Shown: positions 62,533 through 64,000 of the stretch, in pieces
Layout: every line of letters starts with the position of its first letter
Position numbering within the stretch: the stretch's first letter is position 1
DNA from: Roseiconus nitratireducens
GTDB taxonomy: Bacteria > Planctomycetota > Planctomycetia > Pirellulales > Pirellulaceae
Length of the DNA stretch: 64,000 bases
Direction: 5' to 3'
NCBI RefSeq assembly: GCF_008629675.1
Contig: NZ_VWOX01000009.1
Location: forward strand, 305,009-369,008
Made by a program: the position numbers and the translations under genes
The notes under the pieces: model-generated
What the model was told of the DNA's origin: nothing
Databases searched by the model: none
Seen by the model: only the letters and a program-made list of their open reading frames with translations

Positions 62533-62880
62533 ATGCCATTTCCTGACGTGCAGCTTGATCGCGGCGCGACCCTGGAGGAAGCGTTCTCGCAATCGCTCGC
62601 CGCTTTCGAAGCTGCCGGTGTCTACGCACACAAGCACGAGCTCGCGGAGCCGTTGCCAGGAGTTGGGATGGTGTTCTCCTGTCACGAAGACGGGAAGAAC
62701 TGCATGTTCATTGTCCGCGTTGATCCATGGGACGATGCCAGTGCTCAAGAGGTTTTGGCATTGGCGACTGCGTTAGCGAAGGCTCCTCCATTTATGCGAA
62801 CGTCGAGCTATCACTTTATCTCGGCATTCCCGGTTCCGGAGGAGCTGACGGAGCGGCTTGCGGAGATTGCCTCGGCGTGA
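62533..62880 (+). CDS. Hypothetical protein, second of a pair
   Basis: A 115-residue soluble protein (MPFPDVQLDRGATLEEAFSQ, CMFIVRVDPWDDASAQEVLA). It may be a small partner of the upstream protein. No family recognised. Confidence 0.62.
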   Translation: MPFPDVQLDRGATLEEAFSQSLAAFEAAGVYAHKHELAEPLPGVGMVFSCHEDGKNCMFIVRVDPWDDASAQEVLALATALAKAPPFMRTSSYHFISAFPVPEELTERLAEIASA

Positions 62881-63446
62881 GGCAATCGGGAATCGCTGTT
62901 GCTAGCCCTTGGCCCCAGCCGGTGCTGCCTTTAGATTTCCGTAAAGCGTTTTCAGCCCTGCCGACCGAAACGGACACGGCCCCCGACACCAATGCTCACC
63001 CCAAACTCTCGCGCTCTCTGCGCAGAACGCCCGTTCTGGTTAACAACCCGGTTGGTTTCGGGGTCGGTATGAACCGGGTTGGAAAGTGCCCTGCCAGACG
63101 GCTCGAGTGTGGCAGCATTCCATCGGACGTCTTCCGATCGCATATCGGTTTTCGGCTGCAGCAACGTCTCTCAAACGAGATGGTACGCGTTTGAATTACT
63201 ACCAACACTGTCGCATTCCTAGTTCACGCACTCGATGAAGATTGATCCACCGTTGGATTGATGTCTTCTCGTATTCACGTGCCCCGTCATGCCACTCAGT
63301 TGCGGAATAGGGAGTGATTGCACGTTAAAATGCACAGACGCCACTGTGAGCCGCGGTGCGAATTGACCATCACGTCGGACCGCCAGGCCAGCAAGCTGAT
63401 AGTGATACCATCGACGATTTCCCTTCCACCATGGCTGAAGACCGAA
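62881..63446. repeat. Intergenic region with third partial flank copy
   Basis: 62,935-62,985 repeats the CCGACCGAAACGGACGCGG piece of 60,880, and 62,995-63,085 repeats the last 90 bp of the flank (CCCCAAACTCTCGCGCTCTC to GGTCGGTATGAACCGG). The middle of the flank, with its terminator, is missing here. No gene is supported in the rest. Confidence 0.75.
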
Positions 63447-64000
63447 ATGAGGTTTAATCGGCTGAAAGAACGGTTTCGATTCTGTCCCCGGTGCTCAGGA
63501 GTCCGCGCGTGGATCCCGATGAGAGAGAAGGATGAAGGCTACATCGTTAGCCGCGATTTGATATTCGGTGCGCCCTCGCTTTGCGTGGGCACTTTCGAGT
63601 GTCGCTGCTGCGGTCTCCAACAAGAGTTCAAGCAACGACGATGGCCGCCCTCGGTCTGTCGGCGATTGAAAGAGATGGATCCCCATGAAGAGTACAACGA
63701 ATGGCTCACGCGTGAATCCAGGTCGAAGAGGCAGGCTTTAGACAGAGAGATCGGCTCCCGAAAAGAGCGGTACATGGAAACTCACAGCGAATTGGCGCGG
63801 TTTCCCCGGAGACACGAGGCCGTCTTTAATGACGAAAATGAGCACAACCCTCTAATTCTAGAGAACTGCTCCGGATGCGATGGCTCGGGAGCAGCGAGGG
63901 AAAAGGTCTGCACCTCATGTGGAGGTAGCGGGCTTACGGGGCAAGTGGTGCCGTACTTTTTAAATGATCATCCTGTTGCATTTGTGCGACCAAACAAACA
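63447..64000 (+). CDS. Zinc-ribbon protein, N-terminal part (cut by window end)
   Basis: Reading from ATG 63447 gives 184 residues to the window end. CPRC (13-16) and CRCC are followed later by CSGCDGSG and CTSCGGSG, two CxxCxGxG repeats as in the zinc-binding centre of DnaJ. No J domain is visible. It is likely a protein with zinc-dependent binding; the family cannot be told. ATG 63519 is an alternative start. Confidence 0.6.
   Translation, partial: MRFNRLKERFRFCPRCSGVRAWIPMREKDEGYIVSRDLIFGAPSLCVGTFECRCCGLQQEFKQRRWPPSVCRRLKEMDPHEEYNEWLTRESRSKRQALDREIGSRKERYMETHSELARFPRRHEAVFNDENEHNPLILENCSGCDGSGAAREKVCTSCGGSGLTGQVVPYFLNDHPVAFVRPNK

Overview
The window reads as a planctomycete chromosome, most like the Pirellulaceae (Rhodopirellula and relatives). 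This is inferred from the sulfatase, the DUF1080 protein, the DUF1559-type pseudopilin, many poorly known secreted proteins, and a backbone full of compound palindromic repeats. No database search was possible. Family names come from motifs read by eye.

Layout. (1) 1-15.9 kb is GC-rich backbone: the N-terminal part of a sulfatase, a secreted DUF1080 protein, a giant AsmA-like protein, SelO, a YcxB-like membrane protein, an ABC exporter (ATPase plus permease), an OmpA-type lipoprotein and a DUF389 membrane protein. The gaps hold hairpin repeats and short tandem arrays. (2) A tRNA-Asn(GTT) at 15,830-15,902 marks the left edge of an island of about 45 kb. About 270 bp just downstream of the tRNA, including a terminator, are repeated at about 60,990-61,267, with a third partial copy at about 62,935-63,085. 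(3) 16-25 kb holds lower-GC cargo that looks like defence or conflict genes: a CoiA-like nuclease, a DEDDh exonuclease-TerB-BRCT fusion, a GNAT-PIN fusion coupled to an ASCH protein, an AlbA_2 pair, and a PD-(D/E)XK-like protein. (4) 25-41.5 kb is phage-derived: a DUF2924 protein, a large serine recombinase and a small partner, then a sigma-like factor, a primase/helicase, a ParB-methyltransferase fusion, small and large terminase subunits, and small accessory genes. No portal, capsid or tail gene follows the terminase, so it resembles a phage satellite or a remnant.

(5) 41.5-60.2 kb is the most striking part: a one-directional array of about 27 gene cassettes, nearly all on the minus strand. 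They are separated by imperfect palindromes of about 90 bp with the hallmarks of integron attC sites: inverted end boxes (GGATAAC and GTTATCC), long paired arms, and two extra bases always in the same arm, kept across several sequence families. No integrase gene is visible at the array head (about 60.2 kb), so it is an attC cluster lacking an integrase, or its intI was lost. The cargo is small membrane proteins, lipoproteins, secreted proteins and likely immunity-type proteins (SUKH-like, DUF6896-like), with no recognisable resistance genes. (6) 61.3-64 kb holds a two-gene unit of unknown function and the start of a zinc-ribbon protein.

How the parts may work together (inference): successive insertions downstream of tRNA-Asn built the island; the phage module brought a recombinase and replication genes; the cassette array is a store of adaptive genes whose own integrase is not in this window.
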